From contig DAOTZU010000121.1 in the NCBI GenBank assembly GCA_034433995.1, forward strand, positions 1 through 19,151: a stretch of 19,151 nt of DNA, read 5' to 3'. This document shows, piece after piece, positions 6,656-13,975 of this stretch. Source of the DNA: DAOTZU01 sp034433995 (GTDB lineage: Bacteria; Chloroflexota; Anaerolineae; UBA1429). Numbering within the stretch: position 1 is the stretch's first letter; each line of letters begins with the position of its first letter. The position numbers were made by a program, and so were the translations under genes. The notes beneath the pieces are model-generated. The model saw only the letters and a list, made by a program, of their open reading frames with translations. It was not told the DNA's origin and did not search any database.

Positions 6656-8062
6656 TTACTCCGACGGCGCGAGGGCCAGCCGCGGCCCCCACAGGAGCGG
6701 CGCGCCCAAGACCAGGGGGATCACCACCAGGCACACGGTGAGGTAATCCACCCCGCTCCAACGTCCCCCGAAGGTGTACAAGCACACCGAGAGCAGCCCG
6801 CACCAGGCAAAGAGCAGGGTGCGCCCCCAGGCCTTGCCCTCAGGGAGCAACGGCAGCAGGGCGATGAGCCAGGCGATGTACCAATAGCCGAAGGAGAAGG
6901 CCCCCAAAAGTAGCCAGGCGTACAGGATGCGATGGAAGAGGTAGGGCAGGTGCGGCGGGCGGGACCGGCTCTGGGCCAGGATCAGCCCGTAGGCCGCCAG
7001 GAATCCCAGACGCGAGGCCCAAAGGCCCAGGTCGAAGGCCAGGGGTTCGGGGACCAAGGCCCGTAGGGCCAAGATCAGCCAAACGCCCAGGGAGTTGTGC
7101 CCCCGGCTGAGTTGGCCGCCCACTTCCCAAGCCGCCCAGCCGGGCCAGAGGGGGGCCAAGGTCAGGGCGACCAGCGCCGCGCTTACCAGGCCAGCGCGCA
7201 ACACGGTGCGCCACCAGGCGCGGGGACCCAGTCGCCGCCACAGGAGCAAGAGGGCCGGGGGCACGAGCAGGAGAGGGACGTACTTGACCAGCGCCCCCAC
7301 CACCAGAGCTACCAAGGCGCCGCTGTACCATCCCCTGCGCCAGAGCCAGAGGGCCAGCAGCACCCACACCATCATCACCAGGTCGTTATGCCCCATGGCG
7401 TGGGCCTCCAAAAGGACCAGGGGGTTCCAGGCAAAGGCCACCAGCCCTTGCAGGGCGCGCTGGGGCGCCTCGGCGCGCAGGAGGCGCCATAGGATGAGGG
7501 CACAGCCTACATAGCTGACCAAGGCCAGGCCTTTGAAGGCCAACAGGGAGCGCACCAGGCTGCCATCGCCCAGCCGTGCCAGGCCGGCGGCCAGCCATTC
7601 CCACAGGGGCCCGTAGGGGGAGGGCGTCTCGGCCCATTCGCTGGGGAAGGGTAAATAGTCGGCCAAAGGAAAGGCCGCCGGGGGCACCCGCAGGGAGTTC
7701 TGCCCGTAGATGCCCAACACCCGCCCGCGGACGAGATAGAGAAAGATATCTGCCGCGGCATAAGGGTACACCCAACAGAGGACCACCGCGCAGGTGATCC
7801 CCAAGCCCAATGCGCACGCTATCCCCTGCTGGGGGGCCCCCTGGGGCGCGCTCGCCAGGGCCAGCACGTAGAGGGCAAAGAGGGCCAACAAAGCGGCGAA
7901 GTAGCCCAGCCCGCCGCCCCAAGAGTAACCGGTCAGCTTGCCCAGGTCGGCGGGGGCGCCCCGGGCTGCCCAGTGGGGCAGGCGATAGGGAAGGACAAAA
8001 GCGACGAGGTAGACCCCCAAACTCAGCAGGCCGCAAAGCCAGAGGCGGCCCCCAGGACGCAA
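6656..8062 (-). CDS. GT-C fold integral membrane glycosyltransferase (GT87/MptB-like)
   Basis: This protein of about 468 aa has roughly ten or more hydrophobic helices. The first extracytoplasmic region has the GT-C pattern: an Asp after a helix (ADIFLYLVRGRV, about residue 105), GQNSL, and SPYGPLW (about 148-154), followed by EAHAMGHNDL and GALVKYVPLLL. Family enzymes use a polyprenyl-phosphate sugar to glycosylate lipids or envelope polymers at the outer face of the membrane; donor and acceptor are unknown. The start is uncertain: TTG 8062 has TGAGGAGGA 6 nt upstream, while GTG 8086 overlaps the upstream gene and has a poor site. It is the last gene of an operon with the zinc-finger and hydrolase genes. 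Confidence 0.82.
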   Translation of the reverse strand: MRPGGRLWLCGLLSLGVYLVAFVLPYRLPHWAARGAPADLGKLTGYSWGGGLGYFAALLALFALYVLALASAPQGAPQQGIACALGLGITCAVVLCWVYPYAAADIFLYLVRGRVLGIYGQNSLRVPPAAFPLADYLPFPSEWAETPSPYGPLWEWLAAGLARLGDGSLVRSLLAFKGLALVSYVGCALILWRLLRAEAPQRALQGLVAFAWNPLVLLEAHAMGHNDLVMMVWVLLALWLWRRGWYSGALVALVVGALVKYVPLLLVPPALLLLWRRLGPRAWWRTVLRAGLVSAALVALTLAPLWPGWAAWEVGGQLSRGHNSLGVWLILALRALVPEPLAFDLGLWASRLGFLAAYGLILAQSRSRPPHLPYLFHRILYAWLLLGAFSFGYWYIAWLIALLPLLPEGKAWGRTLLFAWCGLLSVCLYTFGGRWSGVDYLTVCLVVIPLVLGAPLLWGPRLALAPSE

Positions 8063-8073
8063 GACGATCCTCC

Positions 8074-8292
8074 TCACCCGCGCCACTCCATGCGCAAGCG
8101 TTGGACGGCGGCATCCAGCTCGGCGATGAGCGCCTCCAACGTCCGGCTCTGCTCGTCATCAAAGAGGGGCTGGCTACAGCGCTCACAGAGCCAGGCGGGG
8201 ATGCGGTGCAAGGTCAGATCATAGCCCTCCCGGGTCACCCGCCGGTCGCTTAGGCCGCGGACCATCTTGCCGCCACATTGGGGACAGCGCAT
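8074..8292 (-). CDS. YgiT-type zinc finger protein, orphan
   Basis: The start at ATG 8292 has a strong site (AAGGAGGAAGG). The 72-aa product opens with MRCPQCGG and has a second pair in LCERC, giving the CxxC...CxxC zinc site of the YgiT/MqsA N-terminal domain. The central part (GYDLTLHRIPAWLCERC) and C-terminal helix (EQSRTLEALIAELDAAVQRLR) fit this domain family. Such proteins are usually antitoxins beside a DUF4258/MqsR-like toxin, but no toxin is present: the gene lies 14 nt after the hydrolase gene and overlaps or abuts the glycosyltransferase start. There is also no MqsA-type HTH domain, so it may be a stand-alone zinc-binding protein. Confidence 0.85.
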   Translation of the reverse strand: MRCPQCGGKMVRGLSDRRVTREGYDLTLHRIPAWLCERCSQPLFDDEQSRTLEALIAELDAAVQRLRMEWRG

Positions 8293-8306
8293 CCCACCTT
8301 CCTCCT

Positions 8307-9710
8307 TCAGGGCCAGGGCAGCCACCGGCGCTGGGAGCGGGCGCCGGGCTGAAGATCGTTCTGGCCGTAGCGGTCGCCGGTCTCGGCGCGGCGGTTGGCC
8401 ACCCGACGCAGCTCCTCCACGGTGCGGGCCTCCATGCGGTCGAGGATGATCTTGGGGTTGCGCCGGCGGATCTCCTCCTCCCACTCTTGGGGCAGGCCGA
8501 AGGGGCTGCCCGCCGTGCCCACCAACGTGATGTGGTGGTGCTTGGCCGCCAGGCGCACGGCGTCATCCAAGGATTGGCCGTTGGTCACTTTGAAGGTGTC
8601 CAGGTATTTATCCAGGGCGTGGCGCCAGGCCAGGCTGGCATTTTGGGCCAGGAGCACGAAATGGCTCTCCTCCACCTCCGGCACAGGGGGCTTTTGCTCC
8701 CAGGCTGCCTGCCAGGCCCAGGGGTGGGGTTCCCGGTTCTCCTCCCGAAGGTAGGCGCGGAGGAGCTCCATGATGCCCCGCCCCTGCCAATCGTCGATCT
8801 CGAAGGAGGCCCAAGCGGGCTCGTGGCCGTAGGTGTAGATGGCCGCGCCCACCACATAATCTATTCCGTCCAACGGCTTTTGCAGCTCTTGGTCGTACCA
8901 CACCAGCCATTTGAAATAATCTACATCCGAGCGCGGGCTGTTGCGGAAGCCGACCTGCTGGGGCCAGCCCTGGTCCCAGCCGCACTCGGTGATGATCACC
9001 GGTAGTCTCAGCTCCCACGGCGTCTCGGGCAGTTGGTACAGCTCGCGCCAATGGAGCATGTAGCCCTGGGTGGCGGCGCGCATCTTGCCGGCGTTGATGC
9101 TGCCATCGGGATGCAGCAGCGTGTCCCAATCGCCCCTGGGGTACCAATACTCGTGGAAATGGAGGAAATCGGGCCGCTCGCCCCGGCCGGCGGCCACCTC
9201 CTCTAGAAGGGCGGCGCAGTAGCTGCGCCATTCGTCGGCGGTGGGATGGGTCAGGCTAAAGCCGCCGCCGGCGTAGCGCATCCCCTCGTGATGAAAGTAG
9301 CGGGCCAGCGCCGCGTCAAAGCGGCCCAGGAGCTCGCTGGCGGGGCCGGTGCCCACCTCGTTATACCCCTCCCAAGCGTGAAAGCGGCGCATGCGGGCCA
9401 AGACTTGGCCCTCCTTTTGGCGGTCGCCGCCGGTCAGATCGTCCAGGAGGCGGCGCCAAAACTCGTAGGCGCGGTCGGCCGGCCGCTCCAACCCCTGATA
9501 CGGTACGGCATGGCGCCCCAAGAGAAAGACCTTGTACTCTGTCCATTTGCGCGCCCGCTGGATCTTGTCCAGCTCGGTCTGTTCTTCGGGGAGCCAATCG
9601 TCGAGGATGCTCCATTCCAGGCTCTTGACCACCGCCGGCACCGTGTCGGCGATGACGTTGGGCCACCCCGGACGGCGCCGCTGGATGTGGAAACCGAGTT
9701 TGCTAGCCAT
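8307..9710 (-). CDS. Putative clan GH-A glycoside hydrolase-like TIM-barrel protein
   Basis: The 467-aa product starts at ATG 9710 with AGGAG 6-7 nt upstream; the frame continues to 10157 but only antisense to the second URO-D gene. Seen: LGFHIQRR at the first strand; WEGYNEVG with an Asn-Glu pair (E118), the acid/base position of clan GH-A after strand 4; FLHFHEYW (182-189); and VIITECGWDQG (E242), the nucleophile position after strand 7. These make a family 5/39/cellulase-like hydrolase likely, but no family is certain. Residues from about 370 form a C-terminal alpha/beta region I do not recognise. There is no signal peptide, so the enzyme seems cytosolic or exported in another way. It is the first gene of the operon with the zinc-finger and GT-C genes. 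Confidence 0.75.
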   Translation of the reverse strand: MASKLGFHIQRRRPGWPNVIADTVPAVVKSLEWSILDDWLPEEQTELDKIQRARKWTEYKVFLLGRHAVPYQGLERPADRAYEFWRRLLDDLTGGDRQKEGQVLARMRRFHAWEGYNEVGTGPASELLGRFDAALARYFHHEGMRYAGGGFSLTHPTADEWRSYCAALLEEVAAGRGERPDFLHFHEYWYPRGDWDTLLHPDGSINAGKMRAATQGYMLHWRELYQLPETPWELRLPVIITECGWDQGWPQQVGFRNSPRSDVDYFKWLVWYDQELQKPLDGIDYVVGAAIYTYGHEPAWASFEIDDWQGRGIMELLRAYLREENREPHPWAWQAAWEQKPPVPEVEESHFVLLAQNASLAWRHALDKYLDTFKVTNGQSLDDAVRLAAKHHHITLVGTAGSPFGLPQEWEEEIRRRNPKIILDRMEARTVEELRRVANRRAETGDRYGQNDLQPGARSQRRWLPWP

Positions 9711-9726
9711 GGCACATCTCCTGCAC

Positions 9727-9754
9727 TCGACAGCCGACGATTTGTCCCTATAAT
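9727..9754 (+). promoter_or_regulatory. Promoter of the second URO-D family gene
   Basis: -35 TCGACA (9727-9732), a 16-bp spacer and a perfect -10 TATAAT (9749-9754). Confidence 0.55.
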
Positions 9755-9758
9755 AACA
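9750..9758 (-). promoter_or_regulatory. Possible extended -10 promoter of the hydrolase operon
   Basis: On the minus strand TGT-TATTAT forms an extended -10 (hexamer at 9750-9755), with only a weak -35. It overlaps the divergent plus-strand -10, so the two promoters may compete. Confidence 0.35.
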
Positions 9759-9833
9759 CAGTCTGAGGCGCTTGGATAGTCCAAAACTGGCGGGTCTAGG
9801 GATATAAGAAACAGCCATTGAGGGGAGGTTAGC

Positions 9834-10841
9834 ATGGGGCTCACTTCGCGGGAAAGGGTCATGCGGACATTGCGCTTTGAAGGGGTGGATCGGCCGGCGC
9901 GGGATGTGTGGACCTTGCCCGCCGCATTCTTTGGGCGGGAGGAGGAGCTGCGCGCCCTTTTGGCCCAATACCCCCGGGATTTCGGCGATAGCGGCTACAA
10001 AAACCCAGAGGACGAATCCCCTTTGTACCAGCCGGGGGAGTGGACCGATGCCTGGGGCAGCCGCTGGGTCAACATCCAGGCGGGGATGATCGGCGAGGTG
10101 AAATACCCCGCCATTGACGATTGGAGCAAGTTGGCCCACTGGAAGCCACCCTACCATCTTTTAGGGGTGGGGTTCGAGGACGTCAACCGCACCTGCGCGG
10201 CCAGCGACAAGTTCATCCTCCTGGGGTGCCCCCGGCCCTTTGAGCGGCTGCAATTCGTGCGCGGCCCTCAGAACGTCTATATGGACCTGGCCTGGGGCGT
10301 CAAGGAGGTGTTCCTCCTCTTGGAAATGATCCACGATTACTATATGCGCCATCTCCAGTACGTGGTGCAGACGGATGTGGACGGCATCGTCTTTATGGAT
10401 GATTGGGGCTCCTCCAAGGCGCTCCTCATCTCGCCGGCCATGTGGGTGGAATATTTCAAGCCCTTGTACAAGGATTATTGCGATCTGGCCCACAGCCACG
10501 GCAAATTCGCCTTTATGCATTCCGATGGCTATATCATGGATATTTACGAGCACCTCATCGAGATCGGGGTGGACGCCATCAACTCGCAACTGTTCACCAT
10601 GCCCATCGAGGAGATCGGGCGGCGCTTCAAAGGGCGGATCACCTTCTGGGGGGAATTGGACCGGCAATACGTGCTCCCCTTCGGCACACCGGATGAGGTG
10701 CGCGCCGCCGTGGAGCGGGTGAAGCGGGCCCTGTGGGATGATCGCGGTGGGGTCATCGGGCAGGCCGAGTTCAACAAGGGGTACCCCCTGGAGAATATCC
10801 GCGCCTTCTTTGAGGCCTGGTGGGGCCCGCCCGAGGCGTAG
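9834..10841 (+). CDS. Uroporphyrinogen decarboxylase family protein (methyltransferase-like), second paralog
   Basis: This 335-aa URO-D superfamily protein starts at ATG 9834 with GAGGGGAGG upstream. It opens with LTSRERVMRTLRFEGVDRPARDVW, the typical N-terminus. The central DGIVFMDDWGSS (183-194), KFAFMHSDG (224-232) and GVDAIN-Q (245-252) stretches match URO-D-like methyltransferases. In contrast to the other copy it has HSDG (H229, D231) and no HxC...C zinc triad, so the two probably act on different substrates or at different steps. No corrinoid-binding or reductive activase gene is nearby. It converges on the aspartate kinase gene. Confidence 0.87.
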   Translation: MGLTSRERVMRTLRFEGVDRPARDVWTLPAAFFGREEELRALLAQYPRDFGDSGYKNPEDESPLYQPGEWTDAWGSRWVNIQAGMIGEVKYPAIDDWSKLAHWKPPYHLLGVGFEDVNRTCAASDKFILLGCPRPFERLQFVRGPQNVYMDLAWGVKEVFLLLEMIHDYYMRHLQYVVQTDVDGIVFMDDWGSSKALLISPAMWVEYFKPLYKDYCDLAHSHGKFAFMHSDGYIMDIYEHLIEIGVDAINSQLFTMPIEEIGRRFKGRITFWGELDRQYVLPFGTPDEVRAAVERVKRALWDDRGGVIGQAEFNKGYPLENIRAFFEAWWGPPEA

Positions 10842-10865
10842 GGGCCCGGCCTCGCCAGGCCCCTA
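10839..10865. terminator. Hairpin between convergent URO-D and lysC genes
   Basis: TAGGGGCC-c-GGC pairs with GCC-a-GGCCCCTA around a CTC loop, an 11-bp stem with one mismatch that begins at the URO-D stop codon. There is no strong T-run, so it is a plausible but unproven bidirectional terminator. Confidence 0.5.
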
Positions 10866-10875
10866 TTGATGGAGG

Positions 10876-12267
10876 TTACAGGCCCAGCTCACGGTGGATA
10901 AAGGGCACGGCCCGGGGCAGGTCCTTTTCGGCAATGACAAAGGAGACGCTATAGGCCGAGGCCGCCTGGCCCACGGAGATGACCCGCAGCCCCAGCTTGC
11001 CCAAAGCGGCAAAGGCCCGGGGCGCGATGGGAGCGCCGCCGGCGTCGGGCATGCCCACCACCGAGACGGTGGCCACCTCCTCCTGCACGCCGATGGCGGA
11101 GAGGTGCCCCAGGCGCAGGTCGTCGGCGAACTCGCGCTGGAGCACGCGGATGCTGTGGGCTTGGTCGCCGCAGCGCACCACCAGGTTCAGGCTGCGCTCG
11201 GTGAAGGATTGGGAGAACATCAACACCTCCACCCCCGCCTCGGCCAAACATTTCAGCGCCCGCGAGGCCATGTGCAGCGACCATTCCCGGCCGTTGCCCG
11301 CCACGCCGATCCAACTGAGGCCGTCGGTGGAGATGATGGCCGGCATGATGGGCCGCGAGGGATCGGGCGTGGTGACGATCAACGTGCCCGGATGCTCCGG
11401 AGCAAAGCTGTTGAGGATGCGCAGAGGGATGCCTCGCTCGGCCAACGGGGCCACCGTCTTGGGGTGGAGCACATCGGCGCCGAAATAGGCCAGCTCTTCG
11501 GCCTCGGCATAAGAGAGCACGCTCAGGGTGCGGGCCTCGGGCACCAACTTGGGGTCGGCGGTGAGGATGCCGTTCACGTCGGTCCAGATCCACACCTCAT
11601 CGGCATCCAAGCAGGCGCCCAGGATGGCGGCGGAATAGTCGCTGCCGCCGCGGCCCAGGGTGGTGGTGATGCCTTTGGCCGTTGCGCCGATATAGCCGGT
11701 GACGATGGGCACGATCCCCTCGGCCACCAGGGGGCGCACCCTCTCTTGCACCAACTGTCGGGTGGTGCCCATATCGGGCGTGGCCCCGCCGAATTGGTCG
11801 TCGGTGCGCACGCACGTGGTGGCGCTGACGGCGTGGGCCCGGCGGCCGCGGGCGCGCAGGAGGGCCGCCAAGATGCGGCTGGAGAGCTCCTCGCCAATGG
11901 AGGCCACGGCATCGTTGCCCCGCATGGTGAACTCGCCCAAGGTGGCGATGCTGGCGCAGAGCCGCTCGTAATCCTCCAGTTGCCCGACGATGTAATCGGT
12001 CAGCGCCGCCCGTTCAGAGCCTGCGGGCAGCAACGCCTCCACCGTGGTGAGGTGCTTGGCCAAAAGCTCCTCTTTGATGCTGCGATAGCGCTCCCTCTGC
12101 CCCTCGGCGGCGGCGCGCCCGCCCGCGATCAGGGCGCTGGTGGTGCCGCTCATGGCCGAGACGACCACCACCAGGGCCGGGTCGGGCGATTGTTCGATGA
12201 TCTTGGCCACGGCCAGGAAACGCTCCGCGCTGCCCACGGAGGTCCCGCCGAATTTCATCACCAACAT
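10876..12267 (-). CDS. lysC: Aspartate kinase, monofunctional long form
   Basis: This enzyme phosphorylates aspartate, the first step to lysine, threonine and methionine. At 463 aa it is of the long, single-chain E. coli LysC/ThrA type, not the alpha/beta type. It opens with VMKFGGTSVGS (from residue 3) and has GRGGSDYSAA, WTDVNGILTADPK and ADVLHPKTVAPL in the kinase domain. Two ACT domains fill the C-terminal 150 residues or so, the usual site of amino-acid feedback. I chose the second ATG at 12267 because AGGAGGG lies 6 nt upstream; the ATG at 12273 has the site directly against it. The gene starts 11 nt after the stop of the PLP enzyme, so both should be on the SAM-riboswitch transcript. 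Confidence 0.95.
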   Translation of the reverse strand: MLVMKFGGTSVGSAERFLAVAKIIEQSPDPALVVVVSAMSGTTSALIAGGRAAAEGQRERYRSIKEELLAKHLTTVEALLPAGSERAALTDYIVGQLEDYERLCASIATLGEFTMRGNDAVASIGEELSSRILAALLRARGRRAHAVSATTCVRTDDQFGGATPDMGTTRQLVQERVRPLVAEGIVPIVTGYIGATAKGITTTLGRGGSDYSAAILGACLDADEVWIWTDVNGILTADPKLVPEARTLSVLSYAEAEELAYFGADVLHPKTVAPLAERGIPLRILNSFAPEHPGTLIVTTPDPSRPIMPAIISTDGLSWIGVAGNGREWSLHMASRALKCLAEAGVEVLMFSQSFTERSLNLVVRCGDQAHSIRVLQREFADDLRLGHLSAIGVQEEVATVSVVGMPDAGGAPIAPRAFAALGKLGLRVISVGQAASAYSVSFVIAEKDLPRAVPFIHRELGL

Positions 12268-12278
12268 GGGCATCCCTC

Positions 12279-13517
12279 CTACTTTTTGGCCGTCTGGGCT
12301 ACCGGCACCCGTTCCAGCGCCTGGGCTAGGTCGGCGATGAGATCATCGGCATCTTCCACGCCTAGGGCATAGCGCACCAATTCTCCCCGGATGCCCAAGG
12401 CGGCCCGCTCCTCTTCGTTCAAGGTGAAATGAGACATCAGCGCCGGCTGTTCGACGATGCTCTCCACGCCGCCCAGGCTGGGGCCGATATAAGGGATCTG
12501 CAGGGCGTCAATGAAGCGCCCGGTGCCCTCCAGGTCGGATTCGAGCTCAAAGCTCACCACGCCCCCGAACCCTTTCATCAGCCGGCGGGCGATCTCGTGA
12601 TCGGGATGCGAGGCCAGCCCCGGATACCACACCCGCCGCACCGCCGGATGCCCTTCCAGGAACTCGGCCACCCGCTGGCCGTTCTGGTTGTGGCGCTCCA
12701 TGCGCAGGGCCAAGGTTTTGAGGCCGCGCAGGAGGAGGTAGAGGGTCTGGGGGTCGGCGATGGCGCCGATCATGTTGTTGGCGTCGCGGAGGAGGTTGAT
12801 CTGTTCGGCGCGGCCGATGACCACCCCGGCCAGAAGGTCGTTGTGGCCGCCCAGATATTTGGTGGCGCTGTGGATCACCAGGTCCACGCCGTATTCCAGG
12901 GGCCGCAGGTTATACGGCGTGGCAAAGGTGGCGTCGATGATGGTCAGGACATGGTGCCGCCGGGCGATCTCCGTTAGGCGGGGGAGATCCACCAGACGCA
13001 GATAGGGGTTGGTGGGAGATTCGGTAAAGATCAGTTTGGTGCGCGGGGTGATGGCCGCCTCCAGGCCGGCCAGGTCATCGGGCTGGACGATGGTGCAAGA
13101 GATGTCGAACTTGCGCAGGAATTCCAGCACGAACTGCCGCGTCTTGCGATAAAGATCGGCGGTGAGGATCAGGTGGTCGCCGGCGGCGAGGAGGGTGAAC
13201 AGGGTCACGGTGATGGCGGCCATCCCCGTGGAGAGCACCAGGGCGCGCTCGCCCCCCTCCAAAGCGGCCAGCTTCAGTTCCACCACCTCTTGGGTGGGGT
13301 TACCGTAGCGGCCATACTCGCCGCGCACCGGCTCCAGGCCGTCCACCTTGCGCTGCATGTGTTGGATCAACGCGGCAGTGTCCTCAAAGCTATAGGTGGA
13401 GGTCTGCACGATGGGCATGGTCAGCGCGCCAAAGGGCTTGCGCTTGGATTCGCCGGCATGGACGCTCTGGGTGGAGAACTGTTCGTCCGCTCGCCGTGGC
13501 TGAGGGGTGATGAACAT
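12279..13517 (-). CDS. Cys/Met metabolism PLP-dependent enzyme (cystathionine gamma-synthase-like)
   Basis: The 412-aa product starts at ATG 13517 with GGAGG 8 nt upstream. It is a fold-type I PLP enzyme of the Cys/Met metabolism family: EYGRYGNPTQ (67-76), STGMAA (96-101), the ESPTNPYLR substrate loop (166-174), IIDATFATP, and the PLP lysine K220 in SATKYLGGH. Family members include cystathionine gamma-synthase (MetB), O-acetylhomoserine sulfhydrylase and gamma-lyases, and sequence inspection alone does not separate them. The SAM-I riboswitch upstream and aspartate kinase downstream favour a biosynthetic role in methionine formation (MetB or sulfhydrylase) over a lyase. Length is normal for MetB-like enzymes (about 380-420 aa). 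Confidence 0.92.
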   Translation of the reverse strand: MFITPQPRRADEQFSTQSVHAGESKRKPFGALTMPIVQTSTYSFEDTAALIQHMQRKVDGLEPVRGEYGRYGNPTQEVVELKLAALEGGERALVLSTGMAAITVTLFTLLAAGDHLILTADLYRKTRQFVLEFLRKFDISCTIVQPDDLAGLEAAITPRTKLIFTESPTNPYLRLVDLPRLTEIARRHHVLTIIDATFATPYNLRPLEYGVDLVIHSATKYLGGHNDLLAGVVIGRAEQINLLRDANNMIGAIADPQTLYLLLRGLKTLALRMERHNQNGQRVAEFLEGHPAVRRVWYPGLASHPDHEIARRLMKGFGGVVSFELESDLEGTGRFIDALQIPYIGPSLGGVESIVEQPALMSHFTLNEEERAALGIRGELVRYALGVEDADDLIADLAQALERVPVAQTAKK

Positions 13518-13542
13518 GAGAAGGGCCTCCTTCCAATGAAAA

Positions 13543-13572
13543 TGGCCTCCGCTCCATCCAGAGCAGAGGCCA
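13543..13572 (-). terminator. Second hairpin in the SAM riboswitch leader
   Basis: On the minus strand TGGCCTCTGCTC pairs with GAGCGGAGGCCA (one wobble pair) and is followed by TTTTCATT. It lies between the first terminator and the ribosome-binding site, so it may be a back-up terminator. Confidence 0.5.
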
Positions 13573-13579
13573 CAAGCCC

Positions 13580-13623
13580 TTTTAAAAGCGACCTCTTCAT
13601 CGGCCAAACGCCCGATGAAGAGG
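13580..13623 (-). terminator. Expression-platform terminator of the SAM riboswitch
   Basis: On the minus strand a perfect 12-bp stem, CCTCTTCATCGG with its complement (13612-13623 and 13592-13603), has an 8-nt loop and is followed by TCGCTTTTAAAAG. Its 5' arm (13614-13623) can instead pair for 9 bp with the 3' strand of aptamer helix P1 (GATGAGGGG, 13643-13651). That gives the mutually exclusive antiterminator expected of an OFF switch. Confidence 0.75.
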
Positions 13624-13645
13624 ACAAAAACCAAGAGCAAGTCCC

Positions 13646-13796
13646 CTCATCTTTCAGAGAACCCCCCACCAGGGCTCTGCCGGAATTGGCACCTTTGGAT
13701 GGGAGCGGATCGCCGAAGGATTCGGATGAGGATGACCCACTCCATCCAGGGTTGCCGAGGCTTCACAGGGCCGTTCCCTCCGCCTCTCTGGATGAG
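13646..13796 (-). promoter_or_regulatory. SAM-I (S-box) riboswitch aptamer
   Basis: Read on the minus strand the conserved S-box elements appear in order: CTCATC of P1, CAGAGAGG, GGAGGGA, GGCCCTGTGAAGCC, TCGGCAACC, then AAGGTGCCAATTCC, GGCAGA and the closing GATGAG of P1. The P3 segment between CAACC and AAGGTGCC is long (about 53 nt) with paired outer arms and a CCGAA/TTCGG tip. S-adenosylmethionine binding should stabilise P1 and free the downstream terminator, turning off the PLP enzyme and aspartate kinase genes. Confidence 0.93.
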
Positions 13797-13804
13797 CGCT
13801 TCGC

Positions 13805-13832
13805 AGTATATAGTTGTCTATGGCAACAGCAA
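13805..13832 (-). promoter_or_regulatory. Promoter of the SAM-riboswitch transcript
   Basis: On the minus strand -10 TATACT (13805-13810) with a weak -35 TTGCTG (13827-13832) at 16 bp. The predicted start near 13798 is just before the aptamer. A CAACAGC/GCTGTTG palindrome (13824-13839) overlaps the -35 and may end the tRNA transcript. Confidence 0.5.
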
Positions 13833-13858
13833 GCTGTTGACGTTTCCAATGTTGCCAG

Positions 13859-13930
13859 AGGCGACGGTCGGACTTGAACCGACGGTCGGGGTTTTGCAGA
13901 CCCCTGCCTTAACCACTTGGCTACGTCGCC
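13859..13930 (-). tRNA. tRNA-Cys (GCA)
   Basis: A complete 72-nt cloverleaf is visible. The acceptor GGCGACG pairs with CGTCGCC, the D arm is GCCAAGTGGTTAAGGC, the anticodon stem GGGGT/ACCCC has loop CTGCAAA (GCA), and the T arm is GTCGG-TTCAAGT-CCGAC. The discriminator is T, as expected for Cys. CCA is not encoded. It is the last of three tRNAs. Confidence 0.95.
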
Positions 13931-13940
13931 CCATAAAATG

Positions 13941-13969
13941 CGGTTCCCTGGCCCATGGCCAAGGAACCG
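13941..13969. repeat. Hairpin in the spacer between tRNA-Gly and tRNA-Cys
   Basis: Thirteen-bp arms (13941-13953 and 13957-13969) with one mismatch and a 3-nt loop fill most of the 45-bp spacer. It may be a processing signal or partial terminator; neither is shown. Confidence 0.55.
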
Positions 13970-13975
13970 GGCCTG

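Noticed and set aside
8074..8566. Toxin partner for the YgiT-type protein in an overlapping frame
   Set aside because: The overlapping frame 8219-8566 (minus) is Pro/Ser/Arg-rich shadow sequence with no toxin motif, and the upstream space is occupied by the hydrolase gene.
9711..10157. N-terminal extension of the hydrolase frame
   Set aside because: The extra 149 codons run antisense to the second URO-D gene and through its promoter; the ATG at 9710 has a ribosome-binding site and family-like start.
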